DNA of 42,928 nt, from positions 1 to 42,928 of IMG/VR virus record IMGVR_UViG_3300025154_001352; one strand, given 5' to 3'. The translations under genes were made by a program, and so were the position numbers. Of the stretch, positions 16,012 through 22,619 are shown piece by piece (positions within the stretch are counted from its first letter, which is position 1; each line of letters starts with the position of its first letter). The notes under the pieces are model-generated. The model did no database searches, was not told the origin of the DNA, and saw only the letters and a list, made by a program, of their open reading frames with translations. The stretch comes from a virus.

Positions 16012-16437
16012 TTATGAGTTCAACTTTTTCTTTTTGCTGTAATATCGTGTATGGTGAGCAAAGTGATCGGGGGAATAAATCATGTGCAAATATTTACCAG
16101 CACATTTTTTTGAACAACAAAGATAATGAAATCTACTTTTAGGTACATAAAATTCCCTTAAGCAAACCAAACATTTTTTCGTCTTTCCATTTTTCCTTGC
16201 TTGGGTATGTATTTTTAGGTGTTCCACTTTTTCCAAGAGCATAAGATTTTCTATCCTGTTATCACTTTTATCATGATTCATATGGTGAACAACTTCATTA
16301 TCCTTTAGCTTTCTACCTATTTTTTCTTCCATTACCAACCTATGTACAAAATAATACCTTCCATCAATACTTATTTCCCTATATCCCTTTCTATTCCTTG
16401 CACCTTTATATCTGTCCAGTGAGTTATTGCCTAACAT
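16012..16437 (-). CDS. HNH homing-type endonuclease
   Basis: A 141-residue protein. The HNH core is clear: [12 protein letters not shown], then [20 protein letters not shown] (about residues 48-68, the HNH_3 pattern), followed by a second zinc-binding segment with CLVC and CCSKKC. Such enzymes are usually free-standing selfish endonucleases of phage genomes that nick or cut DNA. It is inserted among small early genes with a one-base gap from its neighbour, so it rides on their transcription. Confidence 0.8.
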   Translation of the reverse strand: MLGNNSLDRYKGARNRKGYREISIDGRYYFVHRLVMEEKIGRKLKDNEVVHHMNHDKSDNRIENLMLLEKVEHLKIHTQARKNGKTKKCLVCLREFYVPKSRFHYLCCSKKCAGKYLHMIYSPDHFAHHTRYYSKKKKLNS

Positions 16438-16442
16438 AGTTT

Positions 16443-16802
16443 TTATTGCACGATTTCAATATTCAACCTTATAACACCGTCATAATTATTCTTTATTTGG
16501 TTTTGTATACTATCGTAAGTTTCTTTATCCATATTCATAATTAGTTGATATTTGGGTTCATCGTTCCAGTGGGTGAATTCGGGGAGATCTGGTTCCTGTA
16601 AGGTCTTAATGTATAAAACCCCCACCCATACAAACAAAACCATCAATATTCCTATAAGCAGAAGTCCAAATATTTTTAATTTGTTGTTTTTCATAATCCC
16701 TTGTGAGGCGATCCCGCCTAATTGGATCACCCCAATTACAAAAAAAAATAGTGACGAAATCCAGAAACTGATATCTCGCAATACCGTGCCGGTTCGCCTC
16801 AC
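16443..16802 (-). CDS. Two-span membrane protein
   Basis: A 119-residue protein if the GTG at 16802 is used, with hydrophobic segments at about residues 12-30 and 44-65 and a soluble C-terminal domain of about 50 residues. An internal ATG at 16694 with an AGGGA ribosome-binding site would give a one-span, 83-residue form; the upstream in-frame segment is so hydrophobic that the longer form seems real. Function unknown. Confidence 0.5.
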   Translation of the reverse strand: MRRTGTVLRDISFWISSLFFFVIGVIQLGGIASQGIMKNNKLKIFGLLLIGILMVLFVWVGVLYIKTLQEPDLPEFTHWNDEPKYQLIMNMDKETYDSIQNQIKNNYDGVIRLNIEIVQ

Positions 16803-16820
16803 AAAGAATCATTTTAAAGA

Positions 16821-17108
16821 TCAACTCCAGCGTTCCATCATTCTTTCAAAAACTACTTCGTCTATTTCTTCGTATTTTCCATAATTTTTGAATGTGTTAT
16901 AAAAATTGTCGCAGGGTCTTAGATATCTGTAGTCATACCCAATTTTTACTTTAATAATTTTGTCGGGATCCTTTACTACCCCGTCTTTTGTACAGCTGTA
17001 ATTTCCTACTTTGCTTATATCTACTTTATTTTTCATATCTACATATTTGTCAGCCCATTCAACAAATTCAGAATTAATTTCTTTTATAGTTTTGGTTTTA
17101 TTTTTCAT
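16821..17108 (-). CDS. Unknown 95-residue protein
   Basis: A soluble, Lys- and Tyr-rich protein with no recognised domain; two cysteines only. It is packed 6 bases after its upstream neighbour and 18 bases before the membrane protein gene, as part of the early-type operon that starts near 18472. Confidence 0.5.
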   Translation of the reverse strand: MKNKTKTIKEINSEFVEWADKYVDMKNKVDISKVGNYSCTKDGVVKDPDKIIKVKIGYDYRYLRPCDNFYNTFKNYGKYEEIDEVVFERMMERWS

Positions 17109-17114
17109 ATTGAT

Positions 17115-17282
17115 CTATTGGTATCTTATAACCCTCCAACCCAATTTCTCAAAATACTTAACAATCATAGCGTGTCCCTCAACCAGTTCCTTCGCACTCT
17201 TTTTGATCGAGGTGTATTCAACCGCAACCCCTTCCGGTGAAACTAATTTGTATGTGAACATCCTGCTTTTGGGTTTTTTCAT
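17115..17282 (-). CDS. 55-residue unknown protein
   Basis: A short frame starting MKKPKSRMFTYKLV and ending KLGWRVIRYQ. The alternation of strand-helix-strand (MFTYKLVSPEGVAVEY, a KSAKELVEGHAMIVKYFEKLG helix, WRVIRY) looks like a small alpha/beta fold. It starts 2 bases after the stop of the 173-residue zinc-finger gene, so translation is probably coupled. Confidence 0.5.
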   Translation of the reverse strand: MKKPKSRMFTYKLVSPEGVAVEYTSIKKSAKELVEGHAMIVKYFEKLGWRVIRYQ

Positions 17283-17284
17283 AG

Positions 17285-17806
17285 TTATTCGTTTTTAATT
17301 GATGCTAAGTGTTGATCGTAACTTTCGTAATCATCTACTGAAATAACATTTTTGGGGTTTGAGTACGGCTCTCTTTTATCCCAATCTGCTTTCGGGTTCA
17401 ACCAATCTACAAAATCACAACCAGTTGCTTTGTTGTTTTGAAAGTCCCACTTGCCATTCTCGCACTTCTCAAAAGGTTTCCCCGCTTTACTTACTTTCTT
17501 TATAATTCCTCCTCCGCACTTTGGACATTTCTTCCCTTCGACATAATCAACAACTTTTTCTTTCTTTGGGTAGAAGGTTCTTTGTGGAGGAGCTTCAAAG
17601 CCGTTATCCAAAGCCCAGGTAATAGCCGTCTTTGCTTTCTCTAAGAAAGGTTGAATACTGACGTTGGTGTCTCGGTTCGTTACAAGGACTTCAATTCCTT
17701 TAAATAGAACTTTAAAAGTCATACTGGCTGGTGCTTCCGTTGTATGATTTTCAGGATTTATAGATTTTTCTTTTGTTTCTGGTTGCATAGGTCTTTCGGG
17801 TGTCAT
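17285..17806 (-). CDS. Protein with C-terminal topoisomerase-type zinc finger
   Basis: A 173-residue protein starting at an ATG that overlaps the upstream HNH stop as ATGA. The N-terminal half is unknown. The C-terminal half has CPKCGGGIIKK, GKPFEKCENG and ATGCDFVDW, a four-cysteine zinc finger like those at the end of DNA topoisomerase I. It may bind DNA during replication or recombination. It is among the better candidates for a DNA-metabolism protein in a genome with few of them. Confidence 0.55.
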   Translation of the reverse strand: MTPERPMQPETKEKSINPENHTTEAPASMTFKVLFKGIEVLVTNRDTNVSIQPFLEKAKTAITWALDNGFEAPPQRTFYPKKEKVVDYVEGKKCPKCGGGIIKKVSKAGKPFEKCENGKWDFQNNKATGCDFVDWLNPKADWDKREPYSNPKNVISVDDYESYDQHLASIKNE

Positions 17807-18210
17807 AATGATTGTCTTTTTTGTAAATGTTTTGTTATATGACAATTTCTACAAAGCCATACAACTTCTAATGGTTTAGAATAATCTTCGTGGTGGGCAT
17901 CAGTTTTGTCGTGACCACAAATAAAGCAGGATTGTCTTTTAAGTACCCCCGATGAAACAGCTCTATAAACTATCTTACCAGCACTCCACATTGCGGGATT
18001 TGTTTTCCTAGATTTTTTAGTAGCTTTATTCCACATTTCCCTTCTTTGTTCGGGTGTATATCTTTTGTAAAATTGCGCCACCTGCATTTTCCTATCACAT
18101 TCTTTGCAATGATAGGAATAATTTTGGTTGTGAGAATTGTAGTAAAAACTCGATAAAGGTTTTATTTTCTCGCAACCGTTACATTTCTTCCTATTTTTAT
18201 TATTCAACAT
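17803..18210 (-). CDS. HNH-type endonuclease with N-terminal zinc finger
   Basis: A 135-residue protein. N-terminal CNGCEKIKPLSSFY followed by CKEC forms a zinc finger often fused to phage HNH proteins. The C-terminal CFICGHDKTDAHHEDYSKPLEVVWLCRNCHITKH is a His-Me (HNH) core with two CxxC knuckles. ATG 18210 follows directly on the upstream stop; an ATG at 18222 is also possible. It is probably a homing-type or packaging-associated nuclease. Confidence 0.75.
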   Translation of the reverse strand: MLNNKNRKKCNGCEKIKPLSSFYYNSHNQNYSYHCKECDRKMQVAQFYKRYTPEQRREMWNKATKKSRKTNPAMWSAGKIVYRAVSSGVLKRQSCFICGHDKTDAHHEDYSKPLEVVWLCRNCHITKHLQKRQSL

Positions 18211-18211
18211 A

Positions 18212-18472
18212 TTAGTTAGCATAATCGGGCGGTAAAGGATAATTACTTACATCTCTATTTTTCCATTCATCGCTCCAGTTTAGTTCTTTCATTGAAAGGG
18301 CTAGGTTATAAATTGTTACCATCTTAAAGCATCTGTCTATCTTTTCAGGGTCATATATTTGATGTGCGAAATAGAGCATATCTTCCCAAGTTTCTTCATA
18401 TTCTATTATTTCTTCTTGGGTGAGGCTTTGGGCTAATTCTTCTGCTTTCTTTATTAAGACTTCATTTATCAT
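18212..18472 (-). CDS. Unknown 86-residue protein, first gene of the early operon
   Basis: Acidic and helical, with LIKKAEELAQSL at the N-terminus. It is the first gene after a TTGACA/TAAGAT promoter (18485-18513), whose predicted transcription start would leave only a leader of about 6 bases. Function unknown. Confidence 0.55.
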   Translation of the reverse strand: MINEVLIKKAEELAQSLTQEEIIEYEETWEDMLYFAHQIYDPEKIDRCFKMVTIYNLALSMKELNWSDEWKNRDVSNYPLPPDYAN

Positions 18473-18484
18473 ATTTCTGATGTA

Positions 18485-18513
18485 ATCTTATTAAATTGAT
18501 AACCGCTTGTCAA
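18485..18513 (-). promoter_or_regulatory. Promoter of the early operon
   Basis: TTGACA at 18508-18513 and TAAGAT at 18485-18490 on the minus strand, 17 bases apart. Unlike the promoters of late genes, no terminator-like hairpin follows; the leader to the ATG at 18472 is very short and has no clear Shine-Dalgarno. Confidence 0.65.
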
Positions 18514-18527
18514 CTAGCAATTTGTGC

Positions 18528-18683
18528 CTATTTTTTCTTGTTTTTCTTGGCTTCTGTACTTTTTTTCTGGAGTTGGCGGTAGTAGTCAGAACCATACCTT
18601 TTACTTGTTTTTAAACCCCCACGCTTACCCAATGCCCGGGCAATATTCTTCAATTCCTTGTCACCAAAAGTAAATTCATCCAT
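18528..18683 (-). CDS. 51-residue basic protein with ALGKRGG motif
   Basis: A short frame starting MDEFTFGDKELKNIARALGKRGG and ending in a lysine-rich tail. The KRGGxKTxKRYGxxYY pattern is seen in many small bacterial and phage proteins of unknown function. It is divergent from the integrase, whose start is only 38 bases away, so the two share a promoter region and this protein could be a regulator of integration. Confidence 0.5.
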   Translation of the reverse strand: MDEFTFGDKELKNIARALGKRGGLKTSKRYGSDYYRQLQKKSTEAKKNKKK

Positions 18684-18721
18684 CGAGGTATGATAGAATA
18701 TTTATGGAGTAATAGCAAGCG

Positions 18722-19807
18722 GTGGCACATAGAAGAAGCAAAGGTGAGGGGAGTATCAGTCAGACAACTAGAGGTTGGCTGGCACAAATCACCCTGCCTG
18801 ATGGTAAGAGGCGCAGTAAGAACTTTAAAGACCAGAAAAGTGCAAGAGAGTGGCTACTCCTTGTAAGGAAAGAGCTTTCGGATGGTGCGGTAGTAGATAA
18901 AGATATCCGCTTAGATAAATTCTTAGAGTTGTATATCAGAGATGTCGCCACCCACAATTTGCGGGAAAAAACCCTTCAAGCCTATGAGTCGCTAATAAGA
19001 ATTCACATCAAGCCCGAGCTGGGGTACTATAAACTCTCCCAGCTATCCCCCCCTATAATTCAGAAATTCTATTCTAAGAAGTTAGAAACATTGTCTAAGA
19101 GAACAGTGCAGTTTATCCATTCCATCTTACATAAGGCTCTTGACCAGGCTTTGAGATGGAATATGGTGATTAGAAATGTCTGCGACCTTGTAGATGCTCC
19201 CAGCCCCAAAAGAAGTGTTATGAATGTCTGGTCACCAGAACAAGCAAGACTTTTTTTGAAGTTTGTTGAGAATGACCGCTTTTATCCTTTGTATGCTCTA
19301 GCGATCGGAACCGGTATGCGGGAAGGTGAACTGCTGGGTATTTACTGGGAAGATGTCGACTTTATTAAAAGCGAAATTAGTGTTCAGCGTGCCCTTCAGT
19401 ATTTAGTTGGAAAAGGCCTTGTACTTACTGAGCCAAAAACTGATAAATCAAGAAGGTCTGTATCTGTTGCTAAGTTTGCGATGGATGCGCTTAGAAACCA
19501 CTTTGACGCTTCACCAAATAAACTAGGACTGGTGTTTGTTACCAAAAACAATACACCATTCAGTCCACGAAATATTGTCAGGCATTTTAAACTAAAAACT
19601 AAGGAAGCGGGTTTGCCGGAGATCCGCTTCCACGACCTAAGACACACCGCAGCTACATTAATGTTATCAGGAGGTATCCATCCGAAAGTCGTCCAGGAAA
19701 TGCTGGGGCATAGTCAAATTAGTCTGACCCTTGATACATATTCTCACGTTGTACCTTCGCTTCAGAAAGAAGCTGCTGAAAAGATAAACGACTTAATGCA
19801 TATTTAA
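18722..19807 (+). CDS. int: Tyrosine recombinase (integrase)
   Basis: A 361-residue phage integrase. It has an N-terminal arm-binding domain (GEGSISQ, then GWLAQI, then KSAREWL; about residues 7-50), a core-binding SAM-like domain (about 60-140) and a catalytic domain with the full set: Arg in GTGMREGELLG (about 200), HDLRH (about 304-308), LGHSQ (about 327-331) and the nucleophile Tyr in TLDTYSHV (about 337). The start is a GTG because the preceding ATG runs into a stop. Its last codons contain paired TTAATGC sites, and a tRNA-Lys lies 170 bases downstream, the usual setting of attP. Confidence 0.92.
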   Translation: MAHRRSKGEGSISQTTRGWLAQITLPDGKRRSKNFKDQKSAREWLLLVRKELSDGAVVDKDIRLDKFLELYIRDVATHNLREKTLQAYESLIRIHIKPELGYYKLSQLSPPIIQKFYSKKLETLSKRTVQFIHSILHKALDQALRWNMVIRNVCDLVDAPSPKRSVMNVWSPEQARLFLKFVENDRFYPLYALAIGTGMREGELLGIYWEDVDFIKSEISVQRALQYLVGKGLVLTEPKTDKSRRSVSVAKFAMDALRNHFDASPNKLGLVFVTKNNTPFSPRNIVRHFKLKTKEAGLPEIRFHDLRHTAATLMLSGGIHPKVVQEMLGHSQISLTLDTYSHVVPSLQKEAAEKINDLMHI

Positions 19808-19976
19808 TGCGTGGGGGTTAGTTTTATTTGAATTATTGGAATTAAAGCACTCATTAGACACCCATATATGACCTAATTCTTATTATTTGGACTTATTTGC
19901 CATATTTGGGGTATTGTTTAACTTGAAGGACAGACTCTTAATCAATTGCCCGTTCTTTGATGATGCAATAAATCTT

Positions 19977-20049
19977 GGCTCCCTAGCTCAATTGGCAGAG
20001 CAAGGCACTCTTAATGCTTAGGTTCTGGGTTCGAGTCCCAGGGGAGTCA
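19977..20049 (+). tRNA. tRNA-Lys (anticodon CTT)
   Basis: A full cloverleaf: acceptor GGCTCCC/GGGAGTC, D arm GCTC/GAGC with a GG in the loop, anticodon stem AGGCA/TGCTT with loop CTCTTAA (anticodon CTT, Lys AAG), variable loop AGGTT, T arm CTGGG/CCCAG with loop TTCGAGT, discriminator A. The CCA end is not encoded. It is complete and appears functional. It may supply a phage tRNA or, since it lies next to the integrase, preserve the host tRNA gene upon integration. Confidence 0.92.
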
Positions 20050-20062
20050 CAATCTTAATTGC

Positions 20063-20104
20063 AATTGACAGTGAGGTAAAATTAAAAATACCGAGCTGTC
20101 AATT
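20063..20104. terminator. 9-bp inverted repeat after the tRNA
   Basis: AATTGACAG at 20063-20071 pairs perfectly with CTGTCAATT at 20096-20104, and inside it GGTA pairs with TACC. On the plus strand it is followed by a short T-rich stretch, so it could end the integrase-tRNA transcript. It could also be part of the attachment-site architecture. Confidence 0.45.
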
Positions 20105-20125
20105 TCTTTAATGCCTATTTAATGC

Positions 20126-20296
20126 TTATCCGAAAACTTCATCTAAAATTTGTTTTTGTTTTTGCACCGAATTTATTTTCTTTTCTTCTAATTCTTGTGC
20201 CATCTTAATAAGTTTTGCTTGTACTTCGATAATTGATCTGTTATCCGGTTCATCCTTCCACCTTTGTCTTAATTCTGTAAGCTTTTGGTTATACAT
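20126..20296 (-). CDS. 56-residue helical protein
   Basis: A short frame starting MYNQKLTELRQRW; almost entirely helical and highly charged (QAKLIKMAQELEEKK), likely a coiled coil. It lies between the structured RNA candidate and the tRNA. No strong Shine-Dalgarno precedes it. Function unknown. Its end coincides with one TTAATGC arm-site pair, the way the integrase gene end does on the other side. Confidence 0.5.
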   Translation of the reverse strand: MYNQKLTELRQRWKDEPDNRSIIEVQAKLIKMAQELEEKKINSVQKQKQILDEVFG

Positions 20297-20403
20297 AGTA
20301 TATTATTCTTTTTAGGTAATAGTTCCCCTTCCTGTTTTTGTAAACGGAAAAACTATTTTTACAAAAGATTTAATTGATTTACCGCTTTTTTAAGTTCGGG
20401 CAT

Positions 20404-20500
20404 AACTGGACTCTCACCAGTTGCTTCCGTAGCAACTAAGCATTTCTGCGTAGGATAGGAGTGCGTGTTACCCTATATGTTGCTACCCCAGACACTCGGT
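20404..20500. ncRNA. Putative pseudoknotted structured RNA
   Basis: The 263-base gap from 20297 to 20559 holds no gene but many complementary segments. An 8-bp helix GTAGCAAC/GTTGCTAC (20429-20436/20479-20486) encloses two hairpins, GCA/TGC (20440-20449) and ATAGG/CCTAT (20455-20459/20472-20476). GAGTG (20459-20463) can pair with CACTC (20493-20497), giving a pseudoknot. A competing hairpin GTTGCT/AGCAAC (20420-20425/20431-20436) and another AACTGG/CCAGTT (20404-20422) share bases with these, so the RNA could switch. The strand is not certain; on the minus strand it would be the leader of the 56-residue gene. Confidence 0.45.
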
Positions 20501-20559
20501 CTTTTACATCTTGCGACTTTTTACAGTCCCCCCATCAACCAATTAAAGAGCTTTATTTG

Positions 20560-20808
20560 TTACAGAAGTTCCGCTTGGTTTAGCGTAGGCTTCTGATAAT
20601 TGTTTATTTTTCTAAAAGCACCGCCCCTTTCTTTTTTACTAGATAAAGGTTTGGTACTCACGGGAATTTTTAGATTATCTACAAATGGTAAGAATTTCCA
20701 ACCGTGAAGCACACAAAAACCAACTAAATGTTTTGTTCCATCTTTCAAAACTCTGTATGTAAGATTATCAACCGGAAATTGGCATCTTGGTTCAGTACAA
20801 TATTTCAT
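20560..20808 (-). CDS. Unknown 82-residue protein
   Basis: Starts MKYCTEPRCQFPV and has three cysteines and a His (CxxxxC, then FCVLH) in the first 35 residues that could bind zinc. The C-terminal half is basic and likely disordered. It overlaps its upstream neighbour as ATGA, which fixes the start. Confidence 0.5.
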   Translation of the reverse strand: MKYCTEPRCQFPVDNLTYRVLKDGTKHLVGFCVLHGWKFLPFVDNLKIPVSTKPLSSKKERGGAFRKINNYQKPTLNQAELL

Positions 20809-21107
20809 ATCTTTAAAAATTCCTCACACATTGTTTTAAATTCTTCTCTATCAAAAAATATCTCTATGCGGTCGTATTTCCCTGCATACTCTACTCGTGG
20901 TCTGCGTCTTATGCTTCCTGCACGGTTGAATAAAGTTATCTGTATCTGATTTCCGAACTTGTAGGAATTTTCCATAACCTCGATTGCTGGTCTACCGCTT
21001 AAAACAAGCTTCTCTCTGTCAAATGCAATTACTCCTTCAACGGGTTTATTGCTTTCAATTTTCCTATAAGTTACTCCGTTGTGTATATCCTCTCTGGTCG
21101 TTATCAT
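20805..21107 (-). CDS. Unknown 100-residue protein
   Basis: A mostly beta-type sequence with alternating hydrophobic residues (GNQIQITLFNRAG, then YDRIEIFFDREEF) and a short C-terminal helix. ATGA overlaps link it to both neighbours. No domain was recognised. Confidence 0.5.
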   Translation of the reverse strand: MITTREDIHNGVTYRKIESNKPVEGVIAFDREKLVLSGRPAIEVMENSYKFGNQIQITLFNRAGSIRRRPRVEYAGKYDRIEIFFDREEFKTMCEEFLKI

Positions 21108-21544
21108 AAATCATCATTACTGAACATAAATCCGCAATTCGGGCATTTTAATAATTGTTTATCTACAGGTTGAAGTTTCTCTTCTTTCTCGTTTGGGAGA
21201 GTTAAGTATCTTGTTATTATTTTATTCCATGAAATATTTTTGCCTTCTGGTAATACGTTTATATCAGGATATTTTTTAGCAAAGGCTATGGCATAATAAA
21301 GAGTTCTTTCAGACCTATTTATTTTTACTGCAAGACTTGCAACGGCATAAGCTGGATGGTCAAAATTTTCAATAACTAATTTGCCGACTCTGTGATATGT
21401 TTCAAGCAATGTCCATCGAGCGGAAAATTCCCCCTCCGTCAGAATGGCTTTTATTTCATCTGCTATTCGGTTAATTGTGTCTTCGGAATAACCAACTGAA
21501 GTTGTTTCTTGAAGTGATTTGTCTTGTCGTGTTAAACTTTGCAT
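21104..21544 (-). CDS. Helical protein with C-terminal zinc knuckle
   Basis: A 146-residue protein. The central part (ARWTLLETYHRVGKLV, LAVKINRSERTLYYAIAFAKKYPD, SWNKIITRYL) resembles the helical N-terminal domain of DUF1016-type proteins and also contains a plausible helix-turn-helix, so DNA binding is likely. One CPNC knuckle is at the C-terminus. Its ATG is part of a perfect 9-bp hairpin (21543-21564) and it has no Shine-Dalgarno, so initiation may be regulated. Confidence 0.5.
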   Translation of the reverse strand: MQSLTRQDKSLQETTSVGYSEDTINRIADEIKAILTEGEFSARWTLLETYHRVGKLVIENFDHPAYAVASLAVKINRSERTLYYAIAFAKKYPDINVLPEGKNISWNKIITRYLTLPNEKEEKLQPVDKQLLKCPNCGFMFSNDDL

Positions 21545-21564
21545 AGTTCTAAGGCTAGAACTAT
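21543..21564 (-). promoter_or_regulatory. Hairpin that buries a start codon
   Basis: ATAGTTCTA (21543-21551) and TAGAACTAT (21556-21564) form a perfect 9-bp stem with a 4-base loop. On the minus strand the 3' arm ends within the ATG of the 21104-21544 gene, so the start codon is partly paired in the mRNA. Confidence 0.5.
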
Positions 21565-21565
21565 C

Positions 21566-21883
21566 TTAAAAAAATGGACGGGCTTTGTCAACAGACAAAA
21601 TACCCGTCCTTTTTTGTAAGACAGCAGGTTCTTCTGCCGGCGGTTCAGTGGCTTTCTTCTTCACCTTCTTCTTACCGACTTCTTCGGTTCTCACTTTGTT
21701 CATAGGCGTTTGCTCGATGATGTCCCCCAGAAACATTGAAACATAGTCGGGGTTCACCAGCAAAAGTCCTCTGTCGTTGATATACGGTATGAGACTTTTA
21801 CTGCACATCTGGAAAACCATATCGGTAGTCAATAGTTTTAGGTCGGCTACCTTATCAAACGGGATAAACTTGCTGGTATCCAT
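21566..21883 (-). CDS. Unknown 105-residue protein
   Basis: An N-terminal folded part (about 55 residues, ADLKLLTTDMVFQMCSKS looks helical) and a Lys/Pro/Glu-rich linker. The last 14 codons encode, at the DNA level, a terminator hairpin. The start has a good AAGGAG ribosome-binding site and follows the excisionase-like gene by one base. No domain was recognised. Confidence 0.5.
   Translation of the reverse strand: MDTSKFIPFDKVADLKLLTTDMVFQMCSKSLIPYINDRGLLLVNPDYVSMFLGDIIEQTPMNKVRTEEVGKKKVKKKATEPPAEEPAVLQKRTGILSVDKARPFF
21568..21609. terminator. Terminator formed by the 3' end of a coding sequence
   Basis: GGACGGG (21576-21582) pairs with CCCGTCC (21603-21609), and an inner 6-bp helix TTTGTC/GACAAA extends the stem. 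Seven A lie at 21568-21574 (T-tract for the minus strand) and six T follow on the plus strand, so it can stop transcription in both directions. It lies wholly inside the last codons of the 21566-21883 gene. Confidence 0.75.
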
Positions 21884-21884
21884 C

Positions 21885-22073
21885 TTAGTTCTCCTTATTT
21901 TTCTTGATCCAATTTACCAGATCGGTTTCCATTATCCGGACATTCCGCTGTATTCGGATGTGGGGTATCTTCTTTTTCGCCACAAGGTAGTAAATCTTGC
22001 TCTTTGAAATATGAAGGTACTCTGCGACTTCGGGTATGGTTAGAAAAGAGCAAGATTTACTACCTTGTGCCAT
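21885..22073 (-). CDS. Excisionase-like helix-turn-helix protein (HTH_17/MerR type)
   Basis: A 62-residue winged-helix DNA-binding protein with the standard pattern LTIPEVAEYLHISKSKIYYLVAKKKIPHIRI, then DLVNWI. Proteins of this family act as excisionase, directing the integrase to excision, or as small regulators. The first ten residues (MAQGSKSCSF) are an unusual extension: their DNA is the exact reverse complement of the helix-coding DNA further on. The stop codon of the upstream gene falls within that segment. Confidence 0.75.
   Translation of the reverse strand: MAQGSKSCSFLTIPEVAEYLHISKSKIYYLVAKKKIPHIRIQRNVRIMETDLVNWIKKNKEN
21981..22069. repeat. Perfect 25-bp inverted repeat in the excisionase-like gene
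   Basis: Bases 21981-22005 are the exact reverse complement of 22045-22069, with a 39-base spacer. Both arms are coding in the same gene: one gives codons 2-10, the other the recognition-helix region. In mRNA the arms would form a very stable hairpin that covers the region right after the start codon and the stop codon of the upstream gene. Confidence 0.93.
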
Positions 22074-22320
22074 TGTCCTCTCCTTTCAAAAACTCAATTA
22101 ATTTAGTCTGTTGTATAAATAGCCACTTTCCTTTCATCGGTCCTGTCAGCTCCATATATTCCGTAAGGGTCAAGGTCGGTAATTTTTCAAGAGGTCTTGT
22201 CATATCAGGTTCAAAGTCGTGGTAATTCTTTTTAATTGCGCAATTTTCAAGACACACTTCATTCATCCGGTTACGGCATATTCCACAAGCTCTGGATGGT
22301 GGTAAATAAATTTCTTTCAT
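22060..22320 (-). CDS. Small cysteine-rich protein
   Basis: An 86-residue protein with CGICRNRMNEVCLENC in the first 30 residues, a likely zinc- or metal-binding cluster, and an acidic/helical C-terminus. A GGAG ribosome-binding site is next to the 22330-22361 hairpin, so its translation may depend on that structure. It overlaps the excisionase-like gene by 14 bases. Confidence 0.5.
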   Translation of the reverse strand: MKEIYLPPSRACGICRNRMNEVCLENCAIKKNYHDFEPDMTRPLEKLPTLTLTEYMELTGPMKGKWLFIQQTKLIEFLKGEDNGTR

Positions 22321-22329
22321 AGTTCACTC

Positions 22330-22376
22330 CACGGTCAGACCAAGAAGGTTGGCTGACCGTGTACGAATTACTTCGT
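22330..22376 (-). promoter_or_regulatory. Strong hairpin in front of the 22060-22320 gene
   Basis: CACGGTCAG (22330-22338) pairs with CTGACCGTG (22353-22361), and CCAA/TTGG extends it inward. A second hairpin ACGAA/TTCGT (22363-22376) abuts it. No T-tract follows on the minus strand; instead the ribosome-binding site GGAG is directly adjacent, so a translational or mRNA-stability role is more likely than termination. Confidence 0.5.
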
Positions 22377-22535
22377 GTACAGTTGCCTCAACCTTTTGTA
22401 GTGATCGATCCAAATTTCCGATCCGCAATTAGGACATTCATACACATCCCAATCCACACCTTTTTCTCGGTGCTTCATCAGCTCGGATAATTTAGTCCGA
22501 CATACAGGGCAAGGTCTGTAAGCCTTATCGTACAT
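22368..22535 (-). CDS. 55-residue zinc-ribbon protein
   Basis: Starts MYDKAYRPCPVC; CPVC and CPNC knuckles (about residues 9-12 and 34-37) make a complete zinc ribbon. The ATG at 22535 follows a very strong GGGAGGGGGTGAG ribosome-binding site, which decides the start. It lies between two hairpin-rich gaps. A nucleic-acid or ATPase-partner function is possible. Confidence 0.6.
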   Translation of the reverse strand: MYDKAYRPCPVCRTKLSELMKHREKGVDWDVYECPNCGSEIWIDHYKRLRQLYTK

Positions 22536-22562
22536 AGTCTCACCCCCTCCCTGGTCTGACCT

Positions 22563-22609
22563 CTTCAACAGATCAAGTCTGCTGAAGTGCTTAAACGGAT
22601 CTAGTCCGT
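22563..22609 (-). other. Two hairpins after the ATPase gene
   Basis: CTTCAACAGA pairs with TCTGCTGAAG (22563-22572/22578-22587) with one wobble pair, and ACGGA pairs with TCCGT (22595-22599/22605-22609). Neither is followed by a T-tract. They fill the 84-base gap between the ATPase stop and the ribosome-binding site of the zinc-ribbon gene. Confidence 0.45.
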
Positions 22610-22619
22610 AGAAGCTATG

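Larger units (their letters stand above)
19793..20125. other. Putative attP region with paired arm-type sites
   Basis: TTAATGC occurs at 19793-19799, 19804-19810, 20011-20017 (tRNA anticodon arm), 20108-20114 and 20119-20125. The outer copies form two pairs spaced exactly 11 bases, one helical turn, one pair at the end of the integrase gene and one beyond the tRNA. Direct repeats of this kind on both sides of a core are how arm sites of tyrosine integrases look. The core would lie in the tRNA. Confidence 0.6.
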
